Positions 8,424 to 16,990 of a stretch of 40,115 nt of DNA are shown here, piece after piece. Location: contig JABLUY010000294.1 in NCBI GenBank assembly GCA_013306675.1, forward strand, positions 1 to 40,115, in the 5' to 3' direction. Position numbers and translations under genes: made by a program. The notes beneath the pieces were generated by a model. That model searched no databases and was not told where the DNA came from. It saw only the letters and a list, made by a program, of their open reading frames with translations. Numbering within the stretch: the first letter of the stretch is position 1; the number at the start of each line of letters is the position of its first letter. Source of the stretch: Thraustochytrium sp. TN22 (taxonomy: Eukaryota > Sar > Bigyra > Thraustochytrida > Thraustochytriidae).

Positions 8424-11057
8424 TTAGGATCGCTTGCGCTGAAGGAGGGTCGAGAACGCTGCCATGCGCTCGAACGGGTTGTGGTTTGAACGCGACGACG
8501 GAAGCGACGAGGATGCGGACGACGTCCGAGGACTGATGCGCACCACCATGGGCAGCTTGGCCGACATCTTGCTCAACGACATGCGCGACCGCGGCACGGA
8601 CCGCTCCTCTCGGGCGTCTGCGTTCGGGTCTTCAGCATGGGTTGCAGGATCTGGGAGAGCTGGCATGACCACCACGGGGAGGCGCGTTGGGCTCTTGAGC
8701 ACGTCCTGTTGCCGCACCAAGGCCTGCTGCCGCGTCGGACTTGGAGCCGCTGTATTGCTAACAATGACCGCGTCGGGCCGTGCGAGATTCTGCGCAACGC
8801 CAGTGACCGACGGCACCACCTTGGCGGTCCCTCGATCGCCGCCAGACAACAAGGCCTTGAGCTCCTCCACAGACATGACTTGTGGCTTGCGGGCGCCAGC
8901 CTCCAGCCTTTGCTTGGATGGGGCCTTTTTCACTTGTTGCGCACTTTTGGTCTTCTTCGTCTCCCCCATGAGCGAATTGTGCGCTTGGTCCACGACGGAA
9001 GCCACGACCGACGACGTCTTTTGGGTGGCCTCGGTCTTCTTGCTGGCCTCGGTCTTCTTGTTGGCCTCGGTCTTTTTGTTGGTCTCTTTTCGGCTCGTCT
9101 TGCTGACCTCTTTCCGGCTCATCTCCTTCTGACTTCTTTCTTTCCCTTGGTGGCTTGTCTCTTCGCGACTTGCGTCCAGACTTTCGCTGGACAATGAGCG
9201 CTTTGACGTGGACCGGCGCGCCGCAGGAGAGCCGACGGCAGGCGGTGCCACGGCAGCATACTCATGCGCGAAGGACGTGTGAGCCAAGGCCTGCTGCAAA
9301 CGCTCGTTCTCCTGCTCGAGATGCATGAGACGACGCTTGAGCTGGTCCGCGGGCGCGATGACATTCTCAGAGACCACGGCGCGCACGTCGGCCTCGGGGC
9401 CGCGCTCGAGCAAGTGCAAGAGCACCTGCTCGTGCTCGCGGAGACGCTGGTTTTCATCGTGCAGACGCGAGTTGTCCACCTGGAGACTGCGCACGTCGTC
9501 CTCGGCCTCCTCCATGCGCTCGCGCAGCTCCTTCTCAATCTCATGCATGCGCTTCATGATGGTGATGCTGCCAAGCAGCTCGTGCTTGAGATGTTGCACC
9601 TCTTGATGGCGCCCGTCCGATGCGGACGCAGGACCGGCTGATGCCGCTGCGGCCGCCACCTCCGCCGCCTCTCGCTCCTTGCCGAGGTGCATGCCGGTGA
9701 CCGCCTGCGCCTGTTGTAGCTGCTTGCGCAGGAGGCGCACCTCGCGGCGAAGTTGACGAATCAGGCGCGACTTGGCGTCCTCGTTGCGGCGCGGACGGTT
9801 GCGGATCTCCCCGGCGCGCGAGGCGTACGCCAGCGTCGAGAGATTCTCCTCGGCGTGCGCATCGCTCGGAGACACGCAGGCAATCATGACGGTGTGCGAA
9901 GACCCGCCCAGGCTGTGCTGCAGGAGGGAAGTGAGCTTGGAGTCCCGAAACGGCACGTGCTGCATGGCGTCCTGCGCCTGTTGTGTATGTTGTTGTTGCT
10001 GCTGCTGCTGCTGCTGCATGCTGGCAATGGCTGTGATGACGTTACGCAGCGCAAAGAGCGACTTGTTAATACAGCCGGCCTCCTTGAGCGTGCGGCCCGT
10101 GGCGCCCGTGACAGCGACGCGCTCGGAGCCCGCCAAGTCAATGAGCGCCAGCCGACTGGAGTACTTGACCTCGTCGGGCCGCGTCACGTCCATGGTGTCG
10201 ATGCGGAGCGTGAACATGCAGTGGGACCGCGAAGATGCCGCGTTGAGCCGGTGCGACCCCATCACCTTGGAGCGCACGCCCGTGGAAAAGTGCTCAAGCA
10301 CCTGCGGTGCGCTCTCGCAGTCCGCCTCCATGAGGTCCTCCACGTAGAACTGGCCCGCCGCGCTGCTGTAGCGCAGGCGCAGGCCGGCGAGCTCATCTGG
10401 ACGCGCGCGACGGCCGGCCCGTGCCTTGGCCTGGTGGCCGTCCCGGAGCCGCAGATGCTCCGGGTTGAGCAGGTCGAGGATCTTCTCGTTGTAGATTTGC
10501 ATGTACGAGCAGCGGACGCGAAAGGCGAGGCCCTCGTCGCGCTCGCGCGCACGCATGCGATCAAAGAGCGCCTCGGCCACGCGCGGCACGAGGCCGCGCC
10601 GCGCCGGCGAGGCCTCACTGTTCACAACGGGCGCCACCACCGTGCCCTCGGGGCGCGCCTGCTCCGCGTACTCGATGCCCTCCATCGTGTACGTCTTGCC
10701 GCTCCCCGTTTGGCCGTACGCAAATACCGTGCCGTCGTAGCCGTCCAGCACGCTGTCGAGGAGCGCCGGCAGGCCAGCCTGCGCGAAGACCTCATCCTGT
10801 TCCACGCGATCGTCCAGCACAGCATCAAAGCCGAAGGTCTTTTGCACGGCCTTGCCACGGGCGTCTGGCAGCTGCAGCGAGACCTGCCGCGCGGCCGGGT
10901 CCGCGGCCAGCAGCGACTGCCGATGGTCTCGCGCGCGCTCCGCCTCCAGCAGCGGCCGCACGCGGACCACGACGCGGATCGCGCTGCTCTGAAGCGCCTC
11001 CTCGTCGGCGGGGCCGGGGTCAATGCCCGGCACGGTCGCGGCGGCATCCTCCGCCAT
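8424..11057 (-). CDS. N-terminal-motor kinesin, subfamily unresolved
   Basis: A predicted 877-aa motor protein. The motor (about 25-420) has RVRPL, P-loop GQTGSGKT (115-122), SSRSH (275-279), DLAGSE (307-312), then EAGCINKSLFAL and FRDSKLTSLL. The end LAYASRAGEIRNRPRRNED resembles kinesin-2/kinesin-16 types, but I cannot assign it. Two insertions stand out: a basic insertion at about 205-222, in the loop 8 region, and polyGln (348-356) in loop 12. Coiled coil follows (about 425-600). Then comes a Lys/Glu/Thr-rich segment with an 18-bp tandem repeat encoding KKTEA-like units (about 660-678), and a Ser-rich tail. The start ATG at 11057 is 123 bp from the divergent CCCH gene. The 3' end nearly abuts the flavin oxidoreductase. 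Confidence 0.88.
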   Translation of the reverse strand: MAEDAAATVPGIDPGPADEEALQSSAIRVVVRVRPLLEAERARDHRQSLLAADPAARQVSLQLPDARGKAVQKTFGFDAVLDDRVEQDEVFAQAGLPALLDSVLDGYDGTVFAYGQTGSGKTYTMEGIEYAEQARPEGTVVAPVVNSEASPARRGLVPRVAEALFDRMRARERDEGLAFRVRCSYMQIYNEKILDLLNPEHLRLRDGHQAKARAGRRARPDELAGLRLRYSSAAGQFYVEDLMEADCESAPQVLEHFSTGVRSKVMGSHRLNAASSRSHCMFTLRIDTMDVTRPDEVKYSSRLALIDLAGSERVAVTGATGRTLKEAGCINKSLFALRNVITAIASMQQQQQQQQQHTQQAQDAMQHVPFRDSKLTSLLQHSLGGSSHTVMIACVSPSDAHAEENLSTLAYASRAGEIRNRPRRNEDAKSRLIRQLRREVRLLRKQLQQAQAVTGMHLGKEREAAEVAAAAASAGPASASDGRHQEVQHLKHELLGSITIMKRMHEIEKELRERMEEAEDDVRSLQVDNSRLHDENQRLREHEQVLLHLLERGPEADVRAVVSENVIAPADQLKRRLMHLEQENERLQQALAHTSFAHEYAAVAPPAVGSPAARRSTSKRSLSSESLDASREETSHQGKERSQKEMSRKEVSKTSRKETNKKTEANKKTEASKKTEATQKTSSVVASVVDQAHNSLMGETKKTKSAQQVKKAPSKQRLEAGARKPQVMSVEELKALLSGGDRGTAKVVPSVTGVAQNLARPDAVIVSNTAAPSPTRQQALVRQQDVLKSPTRLPVVVMPALPDPATHAEDPNADAREERSVPRSRMSLSKMSAKLPMVVRISPRTSSASSSLPSSRSNHNPFERMAAFSTLLQRKRS
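9025..9078 (-). repeat. 18-bp tandem repeat coding for KKTEA-type units
   Basis: Three near-identical 18-bp units, with a partial fourth, inside the second kinesin. They encode six-residue N/S-KKTEA repeats in a charged region after the coiled coil. The period keeps the frame, so unit number can vary without breaking the protein. Confidence 0.85.
9990..10016 (-). repeat. Polyglutamine tract inside the kinesin motor domain
   Basis: Nine Gln codons (CAG and CAA) between the end of helix 4 (NKSLFALRNVITAIAS) and the FRDSKLT segment, which places them in motor loop 12. More Gln-rich sequence follows directly. Confidence 0.9.
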
Positions 11058-11180
11058 TTGCAGCGATTCAGGCGCGAGAGCGATCGAGAGCGCCGAGGTT
11101 CTGCGCTCCGTGCGCGTCCGAGTCCGTGTCCGCGATGGCGGCCACCATGAAAAGGCGTGTCCGTTGCGCGCGAGCGAGCC
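11058..11180. promoter_or_regulatory. Compact bidirectional promoter with an upstream ORF
   Basis: Only 123 bp separate the start codons of the kinesin (minus) and the CCCH gene (plus), so both core promoters must share or overlap this DNA. A short upstream ORF (11135-11209), whose two ATGs at 11135 and 11147 have good contexts, is out of frame with the CCCH gene and overlaps its first candidate start. Confidence 0.55.
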
Positions 11181-12524
11181 ATGGCGCGCGAGCGGGCCGT
11201 GACGCCTGAGCGAGCCGTGGCCTTGGAGCGAGCCTTGACGCAGCTAGGCCGCGTCCAAGTCGCAAACCACGAGCTGGCAGCCGCCATGGCGGACCCGGAG
11301 GCGCAGGAGAAGCAGCAGGAGAAGCAGCAGGAGAAGCAGCAGGAGAAGCAGCAGCAGCAGCAGCAGGAGCAGGAGCAGCTGTCGCCCGCCGGCTTCGTGT
11401 GCTCCCGACCGCAGCCCTGCCCACTTTGCGAGGTGCCGTGCGACGTGGGCGACCGCATCGTGCGGGTGGACGTCGAGCGCGCTGGGCTGGACGCCGAGCG
11501 CGCCTGGGCGCACCGCGACTGCGCGGTGGCGCGAGACTGCGTCCTGGAGACGCCGAAGATCGTGTGCAAGCACTGGCGCAGGACGGCGACCTGCAGCTAC
11601 GGCGACGACTGCCAGTTCGCGCACCCGGCCGACCAGGCCGGCGCAGCGCCCTCAAACCGGCGCACGTTCAAGGGGCGCCGGCGCGCCGTGCGCAAAGCGG
11701 GGCGCGTCGGCGTGTTTCGCCGGTTTCTGCTCGAGGAGTTCGGCGAAACGCATCTGTGCGAGGGTGCCGGCGTCCTGGACGTGGCTGGCGGGCAGGGTGA
11801 GCTTGGCTTTGAGCTCGCCAATCTCAATGGCGTGCCGGCGAACATTCTGGACCCGCGCACGCCCCAGCTCGCCGCCTTTGCGCGCAAGCGCAGCCTCGGC
11901 ATGTACCATCGAAACCTGCAGCACCTTGCGCACGTTTCGCGACCTGCTCACGAGCCACATCTCAGCGTTGGCCATCTCTCGCTCTACATGGACGCCGACT
12001 TGCTCGCGCTCGCGCGGGACCATTGCATCGACGATGCGGTCTGGCAGGCGCAGCGCGCACGTGCTTTGGGTTTGGCCTGGACGCGCAAGGGTCTTCATGA
12101 GGACGACGAGGAGGATGGTGGAGACGATGATGATGATGACGACGAAGAAGATGATGATGACCAGCACCACCAGAATGAGGACGCAAGTGCTCGCGCGTTC
12201 TTTCACGAAGTCGATCAGGGCGAGTCCATCTTGCGTGCAATCAAAGAGTGCTCGTGTGTGGTCGGCATGCATCCTGACCAAGCCGCAGAGCCCTTGGTGG
12301 ACCTCGCCTTGGAGCTCGGGGTGCCCTTTGCGTTGGTGCCCTGCTGCGTGTACAGCAAGTTGTTTCCCAGCCGGCAACTGCGCGATGGAAGGCCCGTGCG
12401 GTCTCACTCATCGTTGATCGAGTATTTGATGGAGAAGCACCCGGACATTTGCAAGCGCACGCTGCCGTTCGAAGGCAAGAATGTCGTCTTGTATTGGCAC
12501 GGACCCACTTCAAGTTCGGACTGA
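11181..12524 (+). CDS. CCCH zinc-finger protein with SAM-dependent methyltransferase-like domain
   Basis: A predicted 447-aa protein. After Arg/Ala-rich and (EKQQ)n segments comes a Cys-rich stretch containing CPLCEVPC. Next is a canonical CCCH finger, C-x8-C-x5-C-x3-H, from C129, which suggests RNA binding. A Rossmann-type motif I, VLDVAGGQGELG (198-209), follows. The C-terminal part has GMHPDQAAEPLVDLAL, PFALVPCCVYSKLFP and LPFEGKNVVLYW. I recall this arrangement from uncharacterised fungal and protist methyltransferase-like proteins; the RNA substrate is unknown. An Asp/Glu run (about 12100-12190) interrupts the catalytic region. The first ATG (11181) has an excellent context (GCCATGG); the ATG at 11286 (GCCGCCATGG) is as good and would remove only low-complexity sequence. 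Convergent with the TIPE-RGS gene. Confidence 0.8.
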   Translation: MARERAVTPERAVALERALTQLGRVQVANHELAAAMADPEAQEKQQEKQQEKQQEKQQQQQQEQEQLSPAGFVCSRPQPCPLCEVPCDVGDRIVRVDVERAGLDAERAWAHRDCAVARDCVLETPKIVCKHWRRTATCSYGDDCQFAHPADQAGAAPSNRRTFKGRRRAVRKAGRVGVFRRFLLEEFGETHLCEGAGVLDVAGGQGELGFELANLNGVPANILDPRTPQLAAFARKRSLGMYHRNLQHLAHVSRPAHEPHLSVGHLSLYMDADLLALARDHCIDDAVWQAQRARALGLAWTRKGLHEDDEEDGGDDDDDDDEEDDDDQHHQNEDASARAFFHEVDQGESILRAIKECSCVVGMHPDQAAEPLVDLALELGVPFALVPCCVYSKLFPSRQLRDGRPVRSHSSLIEYLMEKHPDICKRTLPFEGKNVVLYWHGPTSSSD

Positions 12525-12940
12525 CTGTCCAGCTAGTCGCTAGCGCCGTCGCGCACCAGCACCCTCTTTTCGTGCTCTCGCTCGCTGTCCTGGCCGTCTG
12601 CTAGCTACAGAGGTACCATGGTAATCTACGTCATAGAATGCAGCACGGTTGCGTTGATTCTGTCCGGGCCCGCGCAAGACCTTTTCGCAGACCAGAACGT
12701 GGCCCCGAGTCGGCACAAACCTCCCTTCGCACGAGATGCTCCTGTATCACGAATCGCTTGAGGATCTCGTTTCTCTTTATTGTCTTTTTTTTAGAAATTT
12801 CGCGGCGGGCTATCTACAATGGCACAGGTGCCGTGTTCGGCGCGATCTCCCCGCAAAGCTACATGGTCTTGTCTTCTCTCCCTCTCTCTCTCTCTCTTTC
12901 ACAACTCCGGCCGTGTGTCCAGGTGCGTGTCGCCAGATAG
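12525..12940. other. Convergent 3' flanks of the CCCH and TIPE-RGS genes
   Basis: 416 bp between two stop codons, with a T-rich stretch at about 12774-12800 and a (CT)n run at about 12884-12898. Presumably it holds both 3' UTRs and polyadenylation sites. I see no gene. Confidence 0.5.
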
Positions 12941-14143
12941 TCAGGCGGTGGCGGAAGCGCCGGTGGCGCCGGTGGCAGCGGCCGGGCGGCTGACAGAGCG
13001 GCGGTTCTTGTTGGCGCCTGGCTTGCCAGAGACGGAGGCGAGGCTAAGGGCGAGGGCGAACTTGTCGCCGTGGAGCGACTCGAGATCGGCGATCTCGCGT
13101 TCGAGCGCGGCGTTGTGCTTGGCGTAGCCCTCGGACTCAAGAAAGGCGGCAAAGGGGACCTCGAGGCCATGAATGAGCTCGGCACGCACGTCCTTGAAGG
13201 CGAGCTTGGGCGAGCGCTGCGCCTCGATGCCGTCCTGGATGGCGGTGAGCACCTCCGTGTTATCGTAAAGAGGCGGGCCGCCGGGCGTGGGCGGCGAGAC
13301 GAGGTACTTGTTGAAAATGATGCGCGCGCGGGAGGCGCGGATGTTGGCGGCCGTGATGAGCATGTACTCGCGCTCGGCGATGATGAAGCGGATGCTCTGC
13401 GCGTGCGCCGCGTCGCCCGAGGCGTCGATGAACTCGGTGAAGAGCGCGCTGAGCTGCGGGTGCTCCTGGCTGAAGCAGAGGTCGAGCGAGGGCTGCGCCA
13501 TCTCGCGCTGGAGCGCGAGGGCCCGCTGCATGGCCAAGTCGAGCGACTCCTGGTCGTGCAGCACGGACGGGAAGGGCATGAGCATCTGGCGCAGCGAGGT
13601 GAGCACGACGGTGCGCTCCTCCTCGAGCTCAGGGCCGTTCATGAAGCGGTTCAAGAAGCCCAGGTCCGCGTAGTAGTTGATGATCTTGTCGACCTTGTCG
13701 GCGTTCTTGTCCTGGCAGTGCGGCTCGAGCACCTTGCGCAGGAGGACGCCCACCTCCTTGAAGCCCGACGACACCTCGGCCATGTCGCGCTTGCCGGCCG
13801 GGTACCTGTCGGCGACGTCGAGGAGGCGCTCGGCCGCCAGCTGCACGGGGCGGCGCAAAAAGGCGGTGTTCTCGCGCGTGAGGTCCCTGTTCTGGATGAG
13901 CACGGACGCCTTGAGCACCCACTTGAAGATGTCCTTCTTGAGGTCCTTGGCCTTGGGCCGGCCGTCCACCTTGACCACGGCCTCCTTGAGCGCCGACACG
14001 ATGGCGTCCGCCTCGGGGCCCATGAGCTTGACCAGCGTGGCGCGGCCCACCTTGGACTCGCCCAGCTTGGACGCCATCTTCTTCTTGGCGCCCAGCGCCG
14101 ACATGCGCTTGCCCTTGGCCTTGGGCGACGCCTCGTCCGCCAT
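12941..14143 (-). CDS. TIPE (TNFAIP8-like) domain fused to an RGS-like domain
   Basis: A predicted 400-aa intronless protein. Residues about 25-195 are an all-helical domain resembling TNFAIP8/TIPE proteins. The stretch KDIFKWVLKASVLIQNRDLTRE parallels the family's KxLIKxxIKLxxLYRNxxF helix. TIPE proteins bind or transfer phosphoinositides and modulate signalling. Residues about 215-342 look like an RGS domain: a LFTEFIDASGDAAHAQSIRFIIAE helix, IFNKYLVSP, and a C-terminal VPFAAFLESEGY block comparable with the family's xFxxFLxSxxY. RGS domains act on G-protein alpha subunits. The tail is Ser/Ala/Thr-rich. The start ATG at 14143 gives the full TIPE N-terminus with a Lys-rich leader. The RGS call is weaker than the TIPE call. 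Divergent from MATE, with 803 bp between starts. Confidence 0.72.
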   Translation of the reverse strand: MADEASPKAKGKRMSALGAKKKMASKLGESKVGRATLVKLMGPEADAIVSALKEAVVKVDGRPKAKDLKKDIFKWVLKASVLIQNRDLTRENTAFLRRPVQLAAERLLDVADRYPAGKRDMAEVSSGFKEVGVLLRKVLEPHCQDKNADKVDKIINYYADLGFLNRFMNGPELEEERTVVLTSLRQMLMPFPSVLHDQESLDLAMQRALALQREMAQPSLDLCFSQEHPQLSALFTEFIDASGDAAHAQSIRFIIAEREYMLITAANIRASRARIIFNKYLVSPPTPGGPPLYDNTEVLTAIQDGIEAQRSPKLAFKDVRAELIHGLEVPFAAFLESEGYAKHNAALEREIADLESLHGDKFALALSLASVSGKPGANKNRRSVSRPAAATGATGASATA

Positions 14144-14946
14144 GCTGGCCTCCTTCTTCTTTGTCTGGACGCTGCTCGCTGTCGTGTGCGTGCACGCCGC
14201 CGCGTGCGCCGCCGCGGCCGCCTCGGACCTCCCGCACCCGGCTCGGCTCGGCTCGGCACGGCGCGCCGCAGCGGGGCGGAGGACCGGGCGAGAGCGAGAG
14301 AGCGGCTGCGCCGCGCGGCCGACCGTGCGCTGCCCGCGCCCGCGGCCCGGCTCGAGCGGCGTCCGAGGTCTGTCTGCGGTCTGTCTGCCAGGCTGCGGCG
14401 CCGAGGCTTGCTTGCTTGCCTGCCTGCTTGCCTGCCTGCCTTGTGGCGCCGGCGCGCAAGTGCGGCTGCGCGCTTTCCCGCGGCGCGCGCAAGGGCGCTA
14501 TCGCGCGCGCAAGGGCGCTATCGCGCGGCGCCAAGGGGCCGCTCGCAGGCGCCCGACGCCAGGCGGAGCATCGGGACGGTCGCCAGAATGGCCTACGCCG
14601 CGCGCTCGCGCGAGCAGCTCGGCTCCAGGGAGGGCCGGCCGGACCGGGCGGCGGCCCAGTGCGCGAGGCGAGGCGCGAGATGGCCTCGCTCGCCGCCGCG
14701 CGGAGACCGCGTCTCCGCGGCTCCGGCCCTCGGGGTCGGCGGAGGGTCTTTGACGCACGGACAGCGCCAGGGTGAAGGAGCTGCGCTGCGCCTCGCAGGA
14801 GACCGGCAAGGGGCCGAGCGACGCGGGGCGCGTGGGGGGCCTGAGGAGGCACCGCAGCGGCAGCGAGGGGGGAGGCCGGTGGACGTGGACCCGTACCCCC
14901 GGCAGCGTCCGGCTCCCGGGACCTTCGGAGCGAAGGCGCGTGCGGC
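14144..14946. promoter_or_regulatory. Divergent intergenic region between TIPE-RGS and MATE
   Basis: 803 bp of GC-rich sequence. It contains a GCTT/GCCT run (14406-14440) and a 20-bp direct repeat beginning AAGGGCGCTATC (14491-14510 and 14511-14530). No protein-like frame is convincing. The promoter role follows from gene orientation. Confidence 0.45.
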
Positions 14947-16461
14947 ATGCAGGAGGAACCTGACGACCTCCTGGCCAGCGAGCGCCTGCTCGTCGCTGGG
15001 GAGCACCTGGACGACCAGGAGAACCCGTTGCCGCCCCTGCGCGAGGAGGACGAGCGCAGGGAAGAGGGAGATGGCGAGGAGGCAGTGGCGGTGCCGTCAT
15101 GGTGCGCGCTGGCGCGGCTCTCGGGCGTGGCCGCCGTGAACGACGCTGTGCTGCCGGCCGCGGCGCTCGCCGAGCTCGTCATGGTCACGCAGGCGTACGC
15201 GGACCCGGGCCAGGAGCGCACGGCGCTGGCCGCGTACTCGACGGTGGTGACGGCGACGGACTTTCTCACCAACGTCTTCAACTTCGTCGTCGTGGTGTCC
15301 ATGGCCAACGTGGGGCGCGCCGTGGGCCGGCGTGCCTGGGAGGACGTGGGCGCGCGCATCCGGCTCGCGGCGCTCGCCGCGCTGGGCGCCGGCGCGCTCT
15401 GCGCCACGGCGCTCACGCTCGGCCAGCGCGCCGTCTACGCCGTCTACGGGTCCGACGACGAGGTGCAGCGCGCGGCGGGCGACTTTTTCGCGCTGCGCGT
15501 CTGGTGCATGCCGCTGCTGCTGCTCACGCGCACATGGGGCGGCGTGCTGGCGGGCTTCCAGCGCGTGCGCGCCGCCGCGGCGCTGAACGCGGCGCTCGCG
15601 CTCGCCTCCGTCGCGGCCAACGCCGTCGCCATGCTCGTGCTGCAGCGCGGGCTGGCCGGCTGCGCCGCCGCCAGCTTCGCGGTGGCTGCCCTGGGCGCCG
15701 TGGGCGGCTTCGTCCTCGTGCTCGCGTGCGCGCCCGATATTGCGGTCAACACGCAGCTGCTGCGCACGCCGCTGCTGGGCCGCAGCGCCGCCGAAGACCG
15801 CGCCGCCGACAGCTTCCGCTTTGCCGAGTACCTGCGGTCGGCCGCCAACATGCTCATCCGCTCCTTTTTGCTCGCCGGCTCGCTCTGGGTCCTGGCCGTC
15901 CTGGCCAGCCGCCTCGGCGCGGCGCAGCTCGCCGCGCACCAGGTCCTGCTGCAGCTTTGGACGCTCACCAGCTACCTGGCAGACGGCTACGCCGACGTTG
16001 GCACCATGCTCGGGAGCAAGATGCTTGGCGCGGACCGCGCCGCGCGCATCGTGCCCACCTTCAACCGCCTGCTCGTCATGGGCGGGCTCACGGGCGTGCT
16101 CTTCTGCGCCTTCTTTTTCGCGGCGCGCGACGCGCTTGTGGCCGCCTTTACCTCGGACCCCGACACGCGCAGCGAGCTGCGCGCCGTCTGGCCACTGCTC
16201 GCGCTCATGCAGCTCTGCAACGCGCTCGTCTTCACTTACGACGGCCTCATTTACGCCACGCAAGCTTTTCACCTTGTGCGCAACATCATGCTGGCCGGCG
16301 CGCTCGTGCTCTTTCTGCCCGCCGTTCTCTTCGCCTACTCTTCCTTCCACACGCTGCTCTCCATCTGGGCCGCCAAGGCTCTCTTGAACCTCTGGCGGGC
16401 GCTCGCGGCGGCCTACGTCATTCACTGGAGATTCTATCCTCGCTGGCGGGCGACCTGCTGA
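14947..16461 (+). CDS. MATE family multidrug/metabolite efflux transporter (DinF-like)
   Basis: A predicted 504-aa integral membrane protein. An acidic cytosolic leader (about residues 1-55) precedes roughly twelve hydrophobic segments in two halves, the MATE topology of cation-coupled organic exporters. MATE-like stretches include FLTNVFNFVVVVSMANVGRA near segment 2, LRVWCMPLLLLTRTWGGVLAGFQR, and LRSAANMLIRSFLLAGSLWVLAVLASRLG beginning the second half, followed by LAAHQVLLQLWTLTSYLADGYAD. Substrate cannot be told; the DinF/plant-EDS5-type branch is my best guess. The last ten codons (from about 16428) lie inside the first unit of a tandem repeat shared with the POLE3 tail. The ATG at 14947 is the first in frame before the conserved part. 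Confidence 0.88.
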   Translation: MQEEPDDLLASERLLVAGEHLDDQENPLPPLREEDERREEGDGEEAVAVPSWCALARLSGVAAVNDAVLPAAALAELVMVTQAYADPGQERTALAAYSTVVTATDFLTNVFNFVVVVSMANVGRAVGRRAWEDVGARIRLAALAALGAGALCATALTLGQRAVYAVYGSDDEVQRAAGDFFALRVWCMPLLLLTRTWGGVLAGFQRVRAAAALNAALALASVAANAVAMLVLQRGLAGCAAASFAVAALGAVGGFVLVLACAPDIAVNTQLLRTPLLGRSAAEDRAADSFRFAEYLRSAANMLIRSFLLAGSLWVLAVLASRLGAAQLAAHQVLLQLWTLTSYLADGYADVGTMLGSKMLGADRAARIVPTFNRLLVMGGLTGVLFCAFFFAARDALVAAFTSDPDTRSELRAVWPLLALMQLCNALVFTYDGLIYATQAFHLVRNIMLAGALVLFLPAVLFAYSSFHTLLSIWAAKALLNLWRALAAAYVIHWRFYPRWRATC

Positions 16462-16990
16462 GAGCACAGTGCGCTCGATCAAGGGCCTGCGCAGAGCGGC
16501 TGCTACTTAGTACGATCGCTCCTTCATCCGTCGCAGTCTGCCGAGACGCGCCTGGCGCATTGTCCTTGGCCTGTTCCCTCGCCGCTGGCGATTTTAACCT
16601 CGCTGCCGGGCTACCTGCTGGGATCGAGCTGTGTGCGCTGCGACAAGTGTGCTCGTTCAAGGGCCTGCACAGAACAGCAGCTACTTTCTTTGTTTTTGGT
16701 CGCTCCTTCAGCACATGGTCCATCCGTCGCAGTCTGCTGAGACGCGCCTGGCGCATTGTTCTTGGCCTATTTTCCTCGCCGCTGGCGATTCTATCCTCGC
16801 TGCCGGGCTACCTGCTGCGAGCACATCGCGCTCGATCAAGGGCCTACACAGAACAGGTGCTACTTTCTTTGTTTATTGCTAGTGGTACGGTCACTCCTTC
16901 ACTTCGCAGATGATCCTTCCGTCGCAGTCTGATCCTGCTGAGACGCGCCTGGCGCATCGTCACCGTTCTTGGCCTTTTTCCTCGCCGCCA
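16428..16990. repeat. Tandem triplication spanning the MATE-POLE3 convergent junction
   Basis: Three imperfect units, about 16431-16590, 16591-16787 and 16788-16990 (160, 197 and about 203 bp). Each starts with the sequence that encodes the MATE C-terminus (ATTCTATCCTCGCTG or close) and passes through AAGGGCCT and CTACTT blocks. Each ends with GACGCGCCTGGCGCAT and TTGGCCT, which on the minus strand encode the POLE3 tail. MATE uses the left edge of unit 1; POLE3 exon 3 uses the right part of unit 3. The inner gene-tail copies look non-functional. On the minus strand unit 1 still reads AAREQAK then APGAS, against AARKKAK then APGAS in POLE3. Confidence 0.88.
16462..16898. other. Convergent gap between MATE and POLE3, filled by duplicated gene tails
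   Basis: 437 bp between the two stop codons, made almost entirely of the inner part of the triplication. It has no independent gene. Its minus-strand open frame (about 16418-16756) is explained by relic POLE3-tail sequence. Confidence 0.7.

Noticed and set aside
13070-15139. 689-codon plus-strand open frame across the TIPE-RGS gene and its upstream region
   Set aside because: Antisense shadow of TIPE-RGS extended through GC-rich intergenic DNA; no domain and composition typical of shadows.
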